This document shows, piece by piece, positions 48,567 to 57,140 of a stretch of DNA of 64,000 bases. Position 1 is the first letter of the stretch. The number at the start of each line of letters is the position of its first letter. The translations under genes and the position numbers were made by a program. This DNA comes from CADDYT01 sp035294125 (GTDB lineage: Bacteria; Chloroflexota; Ktedonobacteria; Ktedonobacterales; Ktedonobacteraceae), in NCBI GenBank assembly GCA_035294125.1, contig DATGLM010000022.1, forward strand, positions 1 to 64,000. The letters run 5' to 3'. The notes under the pieces are model-generated. The model had not been told where the DNA came from and made no database searches. It saw only the letters and a list, made by a program, of their open reading frames with translations.

Positions 48567-49241
48567 ATTTTTCTTCGTCCTTTCTCATCCCGTTTTGTTG
48601 TTGCGCGCTTTTGTCTGCCATTGGTATTGTACCCTATCTTTACATTTTTTGATGGTACCTATTTAATGCACGTTATGGATACTATATGTTGTGCTTTCAA
48701 TGAGCCTCTAGCACAACATATAGGAAGCAAATCCAGAAGCGCAAGGATAGCAATTCTACACCATTGTACCTACTTTGTTCGTATACTTTTTGCTGCCTGC
48801 GCGTATGTTTGTTATCTGTTAAAATAATAGTGACGGGTGCAAGCATAAATACGTTCATGAAGTCTGTCCCTGAAGAGGTAGGTTCAAACGTGTCATTTAG
48901 TGGATGCGAATGCTTAAGGTTTGTCAGTAGAGAGGCGAGTCGTTACGGTATGCGCTGGATGCGCGCCGGTGAAGCGTGGAAATAGCTTTTGATGGTACTA
49001 TTTTCGGTACCGCCCCGGTCAATATGTTATTATTAACTGGGGGTCTTTGTGTGCCTGCAAGTGCTATTGTGACTGTTCTTATATCAGGCTATTTGTGAAA
49101 GGATTGATTGGAGCCTGAGAAAGGGAAAAAGAGCGCCAGGTCGTGCGCAAGCAGATGGGCCAGTAGCTGAGTCAGAGCAGAACAATTTTCTGGCAGGGAG
49201 AGAAGAACAGAAAGCGCTTGTGCAGTGAAAGGATTGAACCC
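48567..49241 (+). other. Intergenic region ahead of otsA
   Basis: About 675 bases, AT-rich, with no gene I can support. It contains the 14-bp inverted repeat at 48682-48723, a TGTTAAAATAAT stretch near 48818 that could be a promoter, and several GGTAC-containing short palindromes (48651, 48992-49008). The length suggests a regulated promoter for otsA and for the divergent rph. Confidence 0.45.
48682..48723. promoter_or_regulatory. 14-bp perfect inverted repeat in the rph-otsA gap
   Basis: CTATATGTTGTGCT (48682-48695) and its exact complement (48710-48723) are separated by 14 bases. The AT-rich arms and the position between divergent genes fit a protein-binding operator rather than a terminator; a small RNA terminator is the alternative. 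Confidence 0.5.
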
Positions 49242-50807
49242 ATGCCTATGATGGTGGATCGTATGCCGTCGCAGCAGATAGAGGCTGAACGCCTGATTAT
49301 TGCTTCTAATCGTGGTCCTGTTGAATTCTATATGACGCAGGAAAACGAACTGAAGTATCGGCGCGGGGCCGGTGGAATGGTGACGGCGCTCATTGATGCT
49401 GGAAATCGTATGGATGTAACATGGGTGGCTATGGCGATGACGGAGGGAGACCGCGTTGCTTTGAAGCAATCTGCGGATGGATTAATACAGTCACCGTTAC
49501 GCGGTCAGAAAATGCAATTGCGCTACGTGGCAATTCCGAAGATGGCTTACCGCAAGCATTATGATAAGGTGAGCAATCAGGTGCTCTGGTTCTTACAACA
49601 CTACCTGTATAACCCGGGCGAACCTCCTATGCCGGATCAACGTATGCAGGACGCCTGGATAAATGGCTACACCGTTGCGAACAGGGCTATCGCCGACGCG
49701 GTTTGCGCCGAGATTGAACGCGAAGAATCGATTCCCGTTGTGATGCTTCATGATTATCACCTTTACCTGGCCTCTGCCATGATCCGCGAGCGCCACCCAG
49801 AGGTTGTCATGCAGCAATTTATCCACATTCCCTGGCCCGATGCTCGTGTCTGGCACTTCCTGCCCAGCAACATCTCGCATGCCATCTACCGGGGGCTGGT
49901 GGGCAATGACATTATCGGCTTCCAGACGCAGCGCGACGCCCGCAACTTCATCGAGGGCGCGCGCACCATGCTCGAAGGGGCCGTCGTCGATTTTGAGGAA
50001 GGGGCCATCTGGTGGCACGGGCAGCGCACAAGAGTGCGTGCCTATCCCATCTCCATCTCCGTATACGAGGAGCGCCGTATCGTTCAGAGCACCCCCGGAA
50101 GGCGCGCAGCCGCGAAGATCGCGCCTTTTCTGGGCGAGGAGAAGACCATCATGCGCGTTGATCGCGTCGACCCGACCAAAAACATTGTACGCGGCTTCCA
50201 GGCGTATGCGCAGGTGCTTGACGAACACCCCGAACTCACTGGCAAGGTCAAGTTCCTTGCCTTTCTCGTCCCTTCGCGCCAGACGCTGCCTGTCTACCAG
50301 CGTTACACAGCCGAGGTGCATAAGATCATTGATGAGGTCAACCGACGGTATGGAACAGAGACCTGGAAGCCAATCGAGGCCATCTTCGAGAATGACCGCA
50401 CGCGGGCGCTGGCAGCGATGCGCTACTATGACGTGCTGCTCGTCAACCCCATTATTGACGGGATGAATCTGGTGAGCAAAGAGGGGCCGGTTGTCAATGA
50501 GCGAGACGGAGTGCTCGTTCTCTCGCGCACGGCAGGGTCGTTCGAGCAACTGGGCAAGGCAGCGCTGCCTACCTCACCCGTCGATGTCAGTGAGACCGCT
50601 CAGGCCCTCTACGCTGCCCTGACCATGCCCCCGGAGGAGCGGAGACGGCGCGCACGACTGGCCTGTCAACAGGTCGAGAAAAACGACCTCAACGGCTGGC
50701 TCACAAAGCAGATTCGTGACATCAACGAAGTGCTCGACCGCATTGCCCCTCCTATTGAGGAGTCATTAGGGGAGATCGAAGACCTGCAAAAGGTGGGCAT
50801 AGGCTAG
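49242..50807 (+). CDS. otsA: Trehalose-6-phosphate synthase
   Basis: Transfers glucose from a nucleotide sugar to glucose 6-phosphate. The 521-residue GT20 protein has LIIASNRGPVEFY, GGMVTALID, VMLHDYHLYLASAMIR, FIHIPWPDARVW, NDIIGFQTQRDARNF, the catalytic region RVDRVDPTKNIVRGF and NPIIDGMNLVSKEGPVVN. MPMMVDRM at 49242 follows AAAGGA at 8 bases; an upstream GTG is in frame. It converges with otsB, the next step of the pathway. Confidence 0.93.
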   Translation: MPMMVDRMPSQQIEAERLIIASNRGPVEFYMTQENELKYRRGAGGMVTALIDAGNRMDVTWVAMAMTEGDRVALKQSADGLIQSPLRGQKMQLRYVAIPKMAYRKHYDKVSNQVLWFLQHYLYNPGEPPMPDQRMQDAWINGYTVANRAIADAVCAEIEREESIPVVMLHDYHLYLASAMIRERHPEVVMQQFIHIPWPDARVWHFLPSNISHAIYRGLVGNDIIGFQTQRDARNFIEGARTMLEGAVVDFEEGAIWWHGQRTRVRAYPISISVYEERRIVQSTPGRRAAAKIAPFLGEEKTIMRVDRVDPTKNIVRGFQAYAQVLDEHPELTGKVKFLAFLVPSRQTLPVYQRYTAEVHKIIDEVNRRYGTETWKPIEAIFENDRTRALAAMRYYDVLLVNPIIDGMNLVSKEGPVVNERDGVLVLSRTAGSFEQLGKAALPTSPVDVSETAQALYAALTMPPEERRRRARLACQQVEKNDLNGWLTKQIRDINEVLDRIAPPIEESLGEIEDLQKVGIG

Positions 50808-50821
50808 CGAGCAGGCAATAC

Positions 50822-50894
50822 AGAGTGATCGTCGACTGCCCCACTCAGGCCGATGCTTGCCGTCGGCCTGAGTGGGGCAGTCGACGATCACTCT
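50822..50894. terminator. 32-bp perfect inverted repeat between otsA and otsB
   Basis: Arms 50822-50853 and 50863-50894 are perfect complements over 32 bases with a 9-base loop. The right arm directly abuts the otsB stop codon (50895-50897 on the plus strand). No T-run on either side. Confidence 0.85.
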
Positions 50895-51692
50895 CTACAG
50901 GCTCTCCACCATTTGCCTCAGTAATGCCGCCATCCCCTCAACGCCCTGCACGATAACATCGGCGTGCGTAAGGAGTTCGGGCAGGGTATCGGCATGCCGC
51001 ACGACAATACTCAGGGCGGCGATGCCCCGCTGTCGCAGGTGCGGTATCTCTAGAATGGCGTCAAGATCGGTGCGGTCATCACCGGCAAAAATGACGCCTT
51101 GCAGGTCGAAACGCCGCACGAAGCGGAGTAGCGCCCCTCCTTTGCCCACATCAATCTCCAGCGGCACCCGTATCTCCAACGCCAGTTTGCCCTCGGTCAG
51201 CCGGATGTTCCGTTGCCGGGCGGGTTCTTCCAGCAGTGAGAACAGGCGTGCTCGCACCCGCTCGGGGTTGGAAGCCAGCCGGTAATGCACAGTGCCGCCA
51301 ATACGCTTGCGCTGAATATAGATACCGGGCAATTCATCCTGGTGTTGCTCAACCAGATCGAGCAGGGCGCTACCGGCTTCACGATAGGCCAGCGCCTCCG
51401 GCAGCACCTGCACCTCGTGCGTGGTTGGCAGACCCTCGCTCCACTCCAGGCCGTGAATGCCGATGTATGTCAGTCCCTCTACATTGACCATACCAGCGCC
51501 ATTTTCCAGACCGCGTCCGGTGATAATCCCCACGTGGACGCCTCTATGTTGCTGCGCCTCTTCCAGAAGCTGCGCCACGCCCGGATAGAGCCGCGCCTCG
51601 TCTGAGACCTGCGCTATCGGGCTGATTGTGCCATCAATATCAAACACCATCCCCAGCGGGCGCCGCGCCAGCACACCTTTCAAAGCAACCAA
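50895..51692 (-). CDS. otsB: Trehalose-6-phosphate phosphatase
   Basis: Removes phosphate from trehalose 6-phosphate. The 265-residue HAD protein has the nucleophile motif GMVFDIDGTISPI, GIITGRGLENG, IGIHGLEW, LEIRVPLEIDVGKGGALL and VIFAGDDRTDLDA. The first recognisable residue is close to a TTG at 51692 that has AGGAGC 8 bases upstream, so TTG is taken as start; the frame is open without such signals to 51818. It faces otsA across the shared 32-bp inverted repeat. Confidence 0.9.
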   Translation of the reverse strand: MVALKGVLARRPLGMVFDIDGTISPIAQVSDEARLYPGVAQLLEEAQQHRGVHVGIITGRGLENGAGMVNVEGLTYIGIHGLEWSEGLPTTHEVQVLPEALAYREAGSALLDLVEQHQDELPGIYIQRKRIGGTVHYRLASNPERVRARLFSLLEEPARQRNIRLTEGKLALEIRVPLEIDVGKGGALLRFVRRFDLQGVIFAGDDRTDLDAILEIPHLRQRGIAALSIVVRHADTLPELLTHADVIVQGVEGMAALLRQMVESL

Positions 51693-51816
51693 TGTTCTTG
51701 CTCCTGCTCTCTCAGTATCGTTCCCTTCTTTATCCTTATTGTAACATCTCTTCTCCTCTTTTTCGCCCGGCCGGAAGCTTGACGCAGTCGCTATAGAACA
51801 GTTAGACAGCATTCTC

Positions 51817-51847
51817 AAAAAACGGGCGGTGATGCCGCCCGTTTTTT
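51817..51847 (-). terminator. Intrinsic terminator of the YiiX-like gene
   Basis: A 13-bp stem, AAAAAACGGGCGG / CCGCCCGTTTTTT, with a 5-base loop. It is a classical bidirectional terminator, 63 bases past the stop of the minus-strand gene. Confidence 0.9.
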
Positions 51848-51909
51848 GATTGCCCGCCTATCAACAGAAATAGCTTATGCCAGCGGTAAACGCATCCGGC
51901 TTAGCCATT

Positions 51910-52230
51910 TCATGCAACCAGCTTGCGACGAACGCGCCCTTCTTTAGTGGTCACATCGACCAGGAAAATCGCCTCGCTACTCTGAGCAGGATCAGGCTCA
52001 AGGAAAACCAGCGATGAATGACTCCATTTGCTCTTCGTCGCGAAACGGATGAGGTCGCTGAACAGGCAGGTATGGCTGTGACGATAGCGCAACAGAATAT
52101 CGCCGACGCGCAGGTATGGCCCTTCATCACTGTTTTGCCGGAAGAAGGTTTCTGGATGATCAGAGACAAGTCTTACCCTGTTACGGCAAAACATCTTGCA
52201 CGTCTGGCCGAAGAGCGCGGTAGCCATCAT
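51910..52230 (-). CDS. Short YiiX/NlpC-P60-like protein, probably truncated
   Basis: A 106-residue protein whose middle, LRVGDILLRYRHS and SDLIRFATKSKWSHSSLVFL, resembles the first half of the YiiX/YycO group of papain-like NlpC/P60 hydrolases. SHSS would hold the active-site His of the permuted fold, but the region with the catalytic Cys is missing because the frame ends soon after IFLVDV. It is about half the usual length. It lies 32 bases after the lacI-type gene. Possibly a remnant. Confidence 0.55.
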   Translation of the reverse strand: MMATALFGQTCKMFCRNRVRLVSDHPETFFRQNSDEGPYLRVGDILLRYRHSHTCLFSDLIRFATKSKWSHSSLVFLEPDPAQSSEAIFLVDVTTKEGRVRRKLVA

Positions 52231-52262
52231 CTACGCCGTCACGCAGCCTCCACGTGCCGACA

Positions 52263-53306
52263 TCAACGAGATTCTGGTGCGTCGGACTGAGCAGGAACGA
52301 CAATAGCATGCGGCTGGCGTGGCGCGCTCGACCCGCGCGCCAGTAATTGCCCTTTCAGGATCACCTGCCGCGTAGGACGGTTGGGGTTGGCGATACGCTG
52401 CAGAAGGAGTTCGGTGGCCGCCTGGCCGATTTCGTAGGTGGGCTGGGCGATGAGGGTGATGGCGGGCTGCACCAGCGCGGCCCACGTGGTTTCGTCGAAG
52501 GTGACGAGGGCGATGTCGTCGGGAATGGTGAGGTTGCGCTCGCGGATGGCTTTCAAGGCTCCTTCGCCCAGCAGACTGTTGGTGGTGAGCAGCGCGTCGG
52601 GTGGTTGTGCGGAAGCCAGCATTTTCAGGGTGGCCGCGTAACCAGCCTCGACCTTTGGCTGCACATATTTCACGTACTCCGGCAGAGGCGTGAAGCCGTG
52701 TTCGCGCAGCGCCTTCTCATAGCCTGCCTCGCGCTCTCGCCCTGTCGTGCTCATCTCGCCGCACAGGGCCGCGATCTGCCGGTAGCCGCTCTCGATAAGA
52801 TGCGTGGTGAGACGATATCCGGCGTCTACATTGTCCAGCAGCACAACATCGACATCCCCGTGCGGCACAGCACGATCTACTATCACGACGGGGAAGTTCA
52901 GCTTCGCAGCGGAAAAGTTGGCGATAGTTTGCCGGGTTGGGGAGAAAATGAGACCCGCCACATTTTCATCCTGCATCAGGTTGAGATAGATGATCTCTTT
53001 CTCTGGATTTTCATCAGTATTGCACAACAGCACGCTGAAACCCTGCTCGTATGCCGCGTCCTCCACTGCCCGGCTGATCGAAGTGAAAAATGGGTTGCGA
53101 ATATCGGAGACGATCAAGCCGATGGTGTTGGAATGCTGCGAGCGCAGGCTTCTCGCCACCAGGTTTGGCCGGTAGCCCAGCCGCTCCACCGCCGCCAGCA
53201 CGCGCTCGCGCACCTCTGGCCGCACATGCTGCCCGTTCGAGAGCACCCGCGAAACCGTTGCCGTCGACACTCCCGCTGCCTCAGCAACGTCTTTGATACT
53301 TACCAT
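52263..53306 (-). CDS. LacI family repressor of the fructose PTS operon
   Basis: A 347-residue regulator with the N-terminal helix-turn-helix and hinge (VSIKDVAEAAGVSTATVSRV, NLVARSLRSQHSNTIG) and a periplasmic-binding-protein-like effector domain (NPFFTSISRAVEDAAYEQGF, VVIVDRAVP, LVTFDETTWAALVQP). MVSIKDVAE at 53306 follows GGGAGA. It diverges from the fructose operon, and three operator-like palindromes lie between them, so it very likely controls that operon and itself. Confidence 0.92.
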   Translation of the reverse strand: MVSIKDVAEAAGVSTATVSRVLSNGQHVRPEVRERVLAAVERLGYRPNLVARSLRSQHSNTIGLIVSDIRNPFFTSISRAVEDAAYEQGFSVLLCNTDENPEKEIIYLNLMQDENVAGLIFSPTRQTIANFSAAKLNFPVVIVDRAVPHGDVDVVLLDNVDAGYRLTTHLIESGYRQIAALCGEMSTTGREREAGYEKALREHGFTPLPEYVKYVQPKVEAGYAATLKMLASAQPPDALLTTNSLLGEGALKAIRERNLTIPDDIALVTFDETTWAALVQPAITLIAQPTYEIGQAATELLLQRIANPNRPTRQVILKGQLLARGSSAPRQPHAIVVPAQSDAPESR

Positions 53307-53396
53307 ATCTATCTCCCTTAAATGCCATATCATAATGAATTTGAACAACCAGAATCAGGCCTGCTTGCCAAATTTCATAGTAGTCTGTTCTTCTAT

Positions 53397-53408
53397 GTAA
53401 TCGTTTAC
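53397..53408. promoter_or_regulatory. Operator-like site O1
   Basis: GTAATCGTTTAC, a LacI-family type palindrome with one mismatch, just downstream of the minus-strand -10 of the repressor gene, consistent with autoregulation. Confidence 0.75.
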
Positions 53409-53412
53409 CTGT

Positions 53413-53418
53413 ATTATA
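53413..53418 (-). promoter_or_regulatory. -10 element of the LacI-type repressor gene
   Basis: On the minus strand TGG-TATAAT, an extended -10 element. O1 lies 4 bases downstream and would overlap the transcription start. Confidence 0.6.
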
Positions 53419-53449
53419 CCAGCATCTTCAACAAAATACCAGCAATATT

Positions 53450-53461
53450 GTAAACGTTTAC
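53450..53461. promoter_or_regulatory. Operator-like site O2
   Basis: GTAAACGTTTAC, a perfect 12-base palindrome with the central CG typical for LacI-family sites. It lies between the two promoters. Confidence 0.8.
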
Positions 53462-53564
53462 GGTTCTAGTCACCTCTATTCCTGTCTTTCTGGCTCATTT
53501 TGGGCATGTTTCAATCACATTTCGCAATATTTCTTGCAAGAAACAAATTTGATAGCCAAAACAC

Positions 53565-53593
53565 TTGACAAATCTATTGTAATCGATTACAAT
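53565..53593 (+). promoter_or_regulatory. Promoter of the fructose PTS operon
   Basis: TTGACA at 53565-53570 and TACAAT at 53588-53593 with a 17-base spacer. Operator O3 overlaps the spacer and the -10. Confidence 0.85.
53579..53590. promoter_or_regulatory. Operator-like site O3
   Basis: GTAATCGATTAC, a perfect 12-base palindrome overlapping the -10 of the fructose operon promoter, so binding would block RNA polymerase. Confidence 0.82.
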
Positions 53594-53662
53594 ACTATCA
53601 AGGTTGATGACAGGTGAATACGTCGAAGTAGAGCCTTTCTCTTGAAACGCCAGGAGGCGATG

Positions 53663-56134
53663 ATGATTACGCTTGATGAGCGCCAGATCCGTTTGCAGTC
53701 CCACGCGGCGGACAAACAAGAGGCTATTCGCCAGGTAGGCCAGCTCCTGGTCGATAGCGGGAATATCGATGCTGGCTATATCTCCAGTATGTTAGGCCGC
53801 GAACAGGTCGCCAACACCTATCTAGGTAACGGCATTGCCATTCCCCACGGCTTACCAGAGAACCGCGACCTGATCCATAGTACCGGCATTGCAGTCGTGC
53901 AGTCGCCTGATGGCGTACCCTGGAATACCGGTGAAACCGTCCATCTCATTGTAGGTATCGCAGCGAAGTCGGATGAACACATCGAGGTCTTGAAACGCCT
54001 GACTCGCGTGTTAGGCGATAAAGAGCAGGTAGAGCGCCTGACGAAAACGACCGATCCCCGCGCTATCATTGAAGCCCTGACTGGGGAGCGTCCGACAGCG
54101 CCTGCTCCCGCAAAGCAGGCAGAGGTCGTAGATTATCTCACCTCCTTCGACGCGGTGGTGCGCAACAAGACCGGCCTGCACGCACGGCCCGCCGCCGTTT
54201 TCGTCGATCTTGCCAGGCAATTCAAGTCCAACATTAAAGTGCGGCATGGTGACACCGTTTCTAATGGCAAAAGCCTGCTTTCCCTGCTGCAACTGGGAGC
54301 CGAAAGCGGCGCGGCCATTCGCGTCTCAGCCGAGGGGCCGGATGCCACTGCCGCATTGAAAGCGTTACAGGCAGCCATCGAGAGCGGTCTGGGAGACGAG
54401 CCGGAGGAGCAGCCAGCCGCCACGCCCACCAGTGAAGCGGCATGGACGCCACAGTCCACGGTGTTCACCCTTCCCGGCGTCACCGCCTCCGGTGGCCTGG
54501 CAATCGGGCCGCTGCGCCAGTACAGGCAGCGCGCTATCGTCGTCGAAGATCAGCCCGGCAGCGATCCGACGAGCGAGGGGCATCGATTTCAACAGGCGCT
54601 GGATGCCGCTCATGGCGAGCTTGACAAACTGTACGAGGAGGTCAAGACGCGCCTCGGTTCGGGCAAGGCGGCGATCTTCCGCGTCCATGCCGAATTTCTC
54701 AATGATGCCGCTCTCATCGGGCAGACCATCGCCCTGATCTATCAGGGCCACAGCGCGGCGTGGTCGTGGCAGCAGACGATCAATGAGCGGGTGGAGCAGG
54801 TGCAGAAACTGGATGATCCCACGCTGGCGGCACGTGCCGTTGATCTGAGTGATGTCGGGCAGCGCGTCCTGCGCCACCTCGTTGGCCCAGGCGACGAGCA
54901 GCCCGTCTCACCCGATACTCCCGTTATCCTGATTGCCGAGGATTTAACACCCTCCGACACCGCCGCCCTGGACACCGACAGCATTCTCGGTTTTTGTACG
55001 GCAAAGGGAGGCCCGACCTCGCATACCGCCATTATTGCCCGTTCGCTCGGCATCCCCGCCATTGTCGGTGTCGGGGAGGCAGTGCTTGATCTTGTCAACG
55101 GCACGCCCGCCATCCTGGACGGCACGGCTGGCAAGCTCTACGTCAATCCTTCTGTCGGCGATGTAGAGGCTGCGCGCAAAGCACAGCAGCAGTTGCAAGA
55201 GCAGCAGGAAGTCGCCAACGCTGCGCGCATGGCTCCAGCAGTCACCACGGACGGGCATCGTGTCGAGGTTGCCGCCAACATCAATCGCGCCAGCGAAGCG
55301 CCGGGTGCCATCGCGGCAGGAGCCGAGGGCGTCGGCCTGATGCGCACCGAGTTCCTTTTCCTGGAACGCGAATCCGCGCCCGACGAGGAAGAGCAGTTCC
55401 AGGCGTACCGCGACATGGCGCAGGCGCTGGGTGGTCGCACGCTGATTATCCGCACGCTGGACATCGGCGGCGATAAAGAGGTTCCCTACCTCAACCTGCC
55501 ACAAGAGGATAACGCCTTCCTCGGCATACGCGGCATTCGTCTCTGCCTGGCGCGGCCAGACCTGTTCATCCCGCAACTGCGCGCCATCTATCGCGCCGCC
55601 GCCTACGGGCCGATCAAGATTATGTTCCCCATGATTGCTACGCTCGAAGAGGTGGCGCGGGCGCGGGCCATTGCCGAACAGGTGCGGCGAGAACTGGACG
55701 CGCCGCAGCTCTCGCTCGGCATCATGGTCGAAGTGCCATCCGCCGTCGTGATGGCCGATTACCTGGCGCAGGAAATTGATTTCTTCTCCATCGGCACCAA
55801 CGACCTGACACAGTATGTGCTGGCAATGGACCGCACGAACCCACAACTTGCGAAGCAGGCCGACGCGCTGCATCCCGCCGTCCTGCGCATGATCGCGCAG
55901 ACCGTGCAGGCGGCGGAGAGGGCGGGGAAATGGGTCGGTGTCTGTGGCGGTCTCGCCAGCGACCCGAAAGGCGCCGTCATTCTAACAGGCCTCGGCGTGA
56001 CCGAACTGAGCGCCAGCGTTCCCAGCATACCGGCGGTCAAGGCGGAGATTCGCACTCGCTCGCTGGCGGAAATGCGGACCCTTGCGCAGAAGGCGTTGCA
56101 GTGCCGCACGGCAGTGGAGGTAAGAAGTCTATGA
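53663..56134 (+). CDS. PTS multiphosphoryl transfer protein (EIIA-HPr-enzyme I fusion)
   Basis: One 823-residue chain carries the soluble part of the phosphotransferase system. EIIA of the fructose/mannitol type (1-145) has His62 in AIPHGLPENRD; HPr (about 160-245) has His173 in NKTGLHARPAA and the SNGKSLLSLLQLG region; enzyme I (about 265-823) has His454 in GGPTSHTAIIARSLG and the PEP-binding motifs VGLMRTEFLFLE, SIGTNDLTQYVLAMDRTNP and GVCGGLASDP. ATG 53663 is 5 bases from AGGAGG; ATG 53660 and TTG 53642 are less likely. Its stop overlaps fruK. Confidence 0.95.
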   Translation: MITLDERQIRLQSHAADKQEAIRQVGQLLVDSGNIDAGYISSMLGREQVANTYLGNGIAIPHGLPENRDLIHSTGIAVVQSPDGVPWNTGETVHLIVGIAAKSDEHIEVLKRLTRVLGDKEQVERLTKTTDPRAIIEALTGERPTAPAPAKQAEVVDYLTSFDAVVRNKTGLHARPAAVFVDLARQFKSNIKVRHGDTVSNGKSLLSLLQLGAESGAAIRVSAEGPDATAALKALQAAIESGLGDEPEEQPAATPTSEAAWTPQSTVFTLPGVTASGGLAIGPLRQYRQRAIVVEDQPGSDPTSEGHRFQQALDAAHGELDKLYEEVKTRLGSGKAAIFRVHAEFLNDAALIGQTIALIYQGHSAAWSWQQTINERVEQVQKLDDPTLAARAVDLSDVGQRVLRHLVGPGDEQPVSPDTPVILIAEDLTPSDTAALDTDSILGFCTAKGGPTSHTAIIARSLGIPAIVGVGEAVLDLVNGTPAILDGTAGKLYVNPSVGDVEAARKAQQQLQEQQEVANAARMAPAVTTDGHRVEVAANINRASEAPGAIAAGAEGVGLMRTEFLFLERESAPDEEEQFQAYRDMAQALGGRTLIIRTLDIGGDKEVPYLNLPQEDNAFLGIRGIRLCLARPDLFIPQLRAIYRAAAYGPIKIMFPMIATLEEVARARAIAEQVRRELDAPQLSLGIMVEVPSAVVMADYLAQEIDFFSIGTNDLTQYVLAMDRTNPQLAKQADALHPAVLRMIAQTVQAAERAGKWVGVCGGLASDPKGAVILTGLGVTELSASVPSIPAVKAEIRTRSLAEMRTLAQKALQCRTAVEVRSL

Positions 56135-57078
56135 AAATCGCAACCGTTACCCTCAACCCGGCCATTGACCAGACCGTGCGGGTGAACAATTTTCGCACCA
56201 ACACAGTCAATCGCGGGCAGGCTATGCAGTTCAATGCTGGCGGCAAGGGCGTCAACGTCGCCTCGTTCCTGGCTGACACCGGCCACAAAGTCGCGGTGAC
56301 CGGCTTTCTCGGCCAGGACAATGCTGAAATCTTCGAGCGTTTCTTCGCGCGCAAGCATATCGATGATCATTTTGTACGCATCCCCGGCGAAACCCGCACC
56401 GGCGTCAAGATCGTCGACGAGGCCAACCAGTACACAACCGATATCAACATGCCCGGCCTGACGCCCCTGCCGGAAGCGATGGAGGCCATGTTCGGACAGA
56501 TCGAGCAACTCGCGCTCACCTGTGACTGGTTTGTGCTGGCAGGGGCTTTACCTCCTGGAGTGCCGACCACGACCTACGCCACAATCATCACGCGCCTCAA
56601 GGAACTTGGCAAGCGCGTGGTGCTGGATACCAGCGGTGAGGCGCTGCGTCACGGCGTCCTGGCGGGTCCGACCGTCATCAAACCGAATATCGATGAACTG
56701 CGGGAGCTGACCGGGCAGGCGCTGGCAAATGAGTTTGATATCGAGCTGGCGAGCAGCGAGCTGTTGAGCGATAGCATCAGGCTAGTTGTCGTCTCGATGG
56801 GCAAGCGCGGCGCAATGTTCGTCGATCAGGAGAGAGCGCTGGTGGCAACGCCGCCCACCGTGACGGTGAAGAGCACCGTGGGAGCCGGAGATGCGATGGT
56901 GGCCGGACTGCTCGCCGGCCTCGTGCAGGGCATGAGCCTGGCCGATTGCGCCCGTCTTGCCACAGCTTATTCGCTTGGCCGAATCACCAGTCTCAGTTCC
57001 AATTTGCCTGCCCCCGAAGAGCTTCAGGCATACATCCAGCAAGTGGCGATTCACACCTGTAGTAGTATTTCCCTGTAG
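56131..57078 (+). CDS. fruK: 1-phosphofructokinase
   Basis: Converts fructose 1-phosphate to fructose 1,6-bisphosphate. The 315-residue PfkB-family protein has TVTLNPAIDQTVRV, FNAGGKGVNVASFL, VLAGALPPGVP, KPNIDELRELTG and the catalytic STVGAGDAMVAG. ATG overlaps the upstream stop (ATGA) with GGAGG 10 bases before. Middle gene of the fructose operon. Confidence 0.95.
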   Translation: MKIATVTLNPAIDQTVRVNNFRTNTVNRGQAMQFNAGGKGVNVASFLADTGHKVAVTGFLGQDNAEIFERFFARKHIDDHFVRIPGETRTGVKIVDEANQYTTDINMPGLTPLPEAMEAMFGQIEQLALTCDWFVLAGALPPGVPTTTYATIITRLKELGKRVVLDTSGEALRHGVLAGPTVIKPNIDELRELTGQALANEFDIELASSELLSDSIRLVVVSMGKRGAMFVDQERALVATPPTVTVKSTVGAGDAMVAGLLAGLVQGMSLADCARLATAYSLGRITSLSSNLPAPEELQAYIQQVAIHTCSSISL

Positions 57079-57140
57079 TGCGTTAGAACGAGCAATGTTT
57101 TAAAAGGATTTTATCTCTACATCACAAGGAGAGAACGAAC

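Larger units (their letters stand above)
53307..53662. other. Regulatory region between the LacI gene and the fructose operon
   Basis: About 355 bases, AT-rich, with no gene. It holds two divergent promoters and three operator-like palindromes, listed separately. Confidence 0.7.

Noticed and set aside
48764..48985. 73-codon frame in the gap before otsA
   Set aside because: Cys/Tyr-rich, no ribosome binding site, AT-rich intergenic composition.
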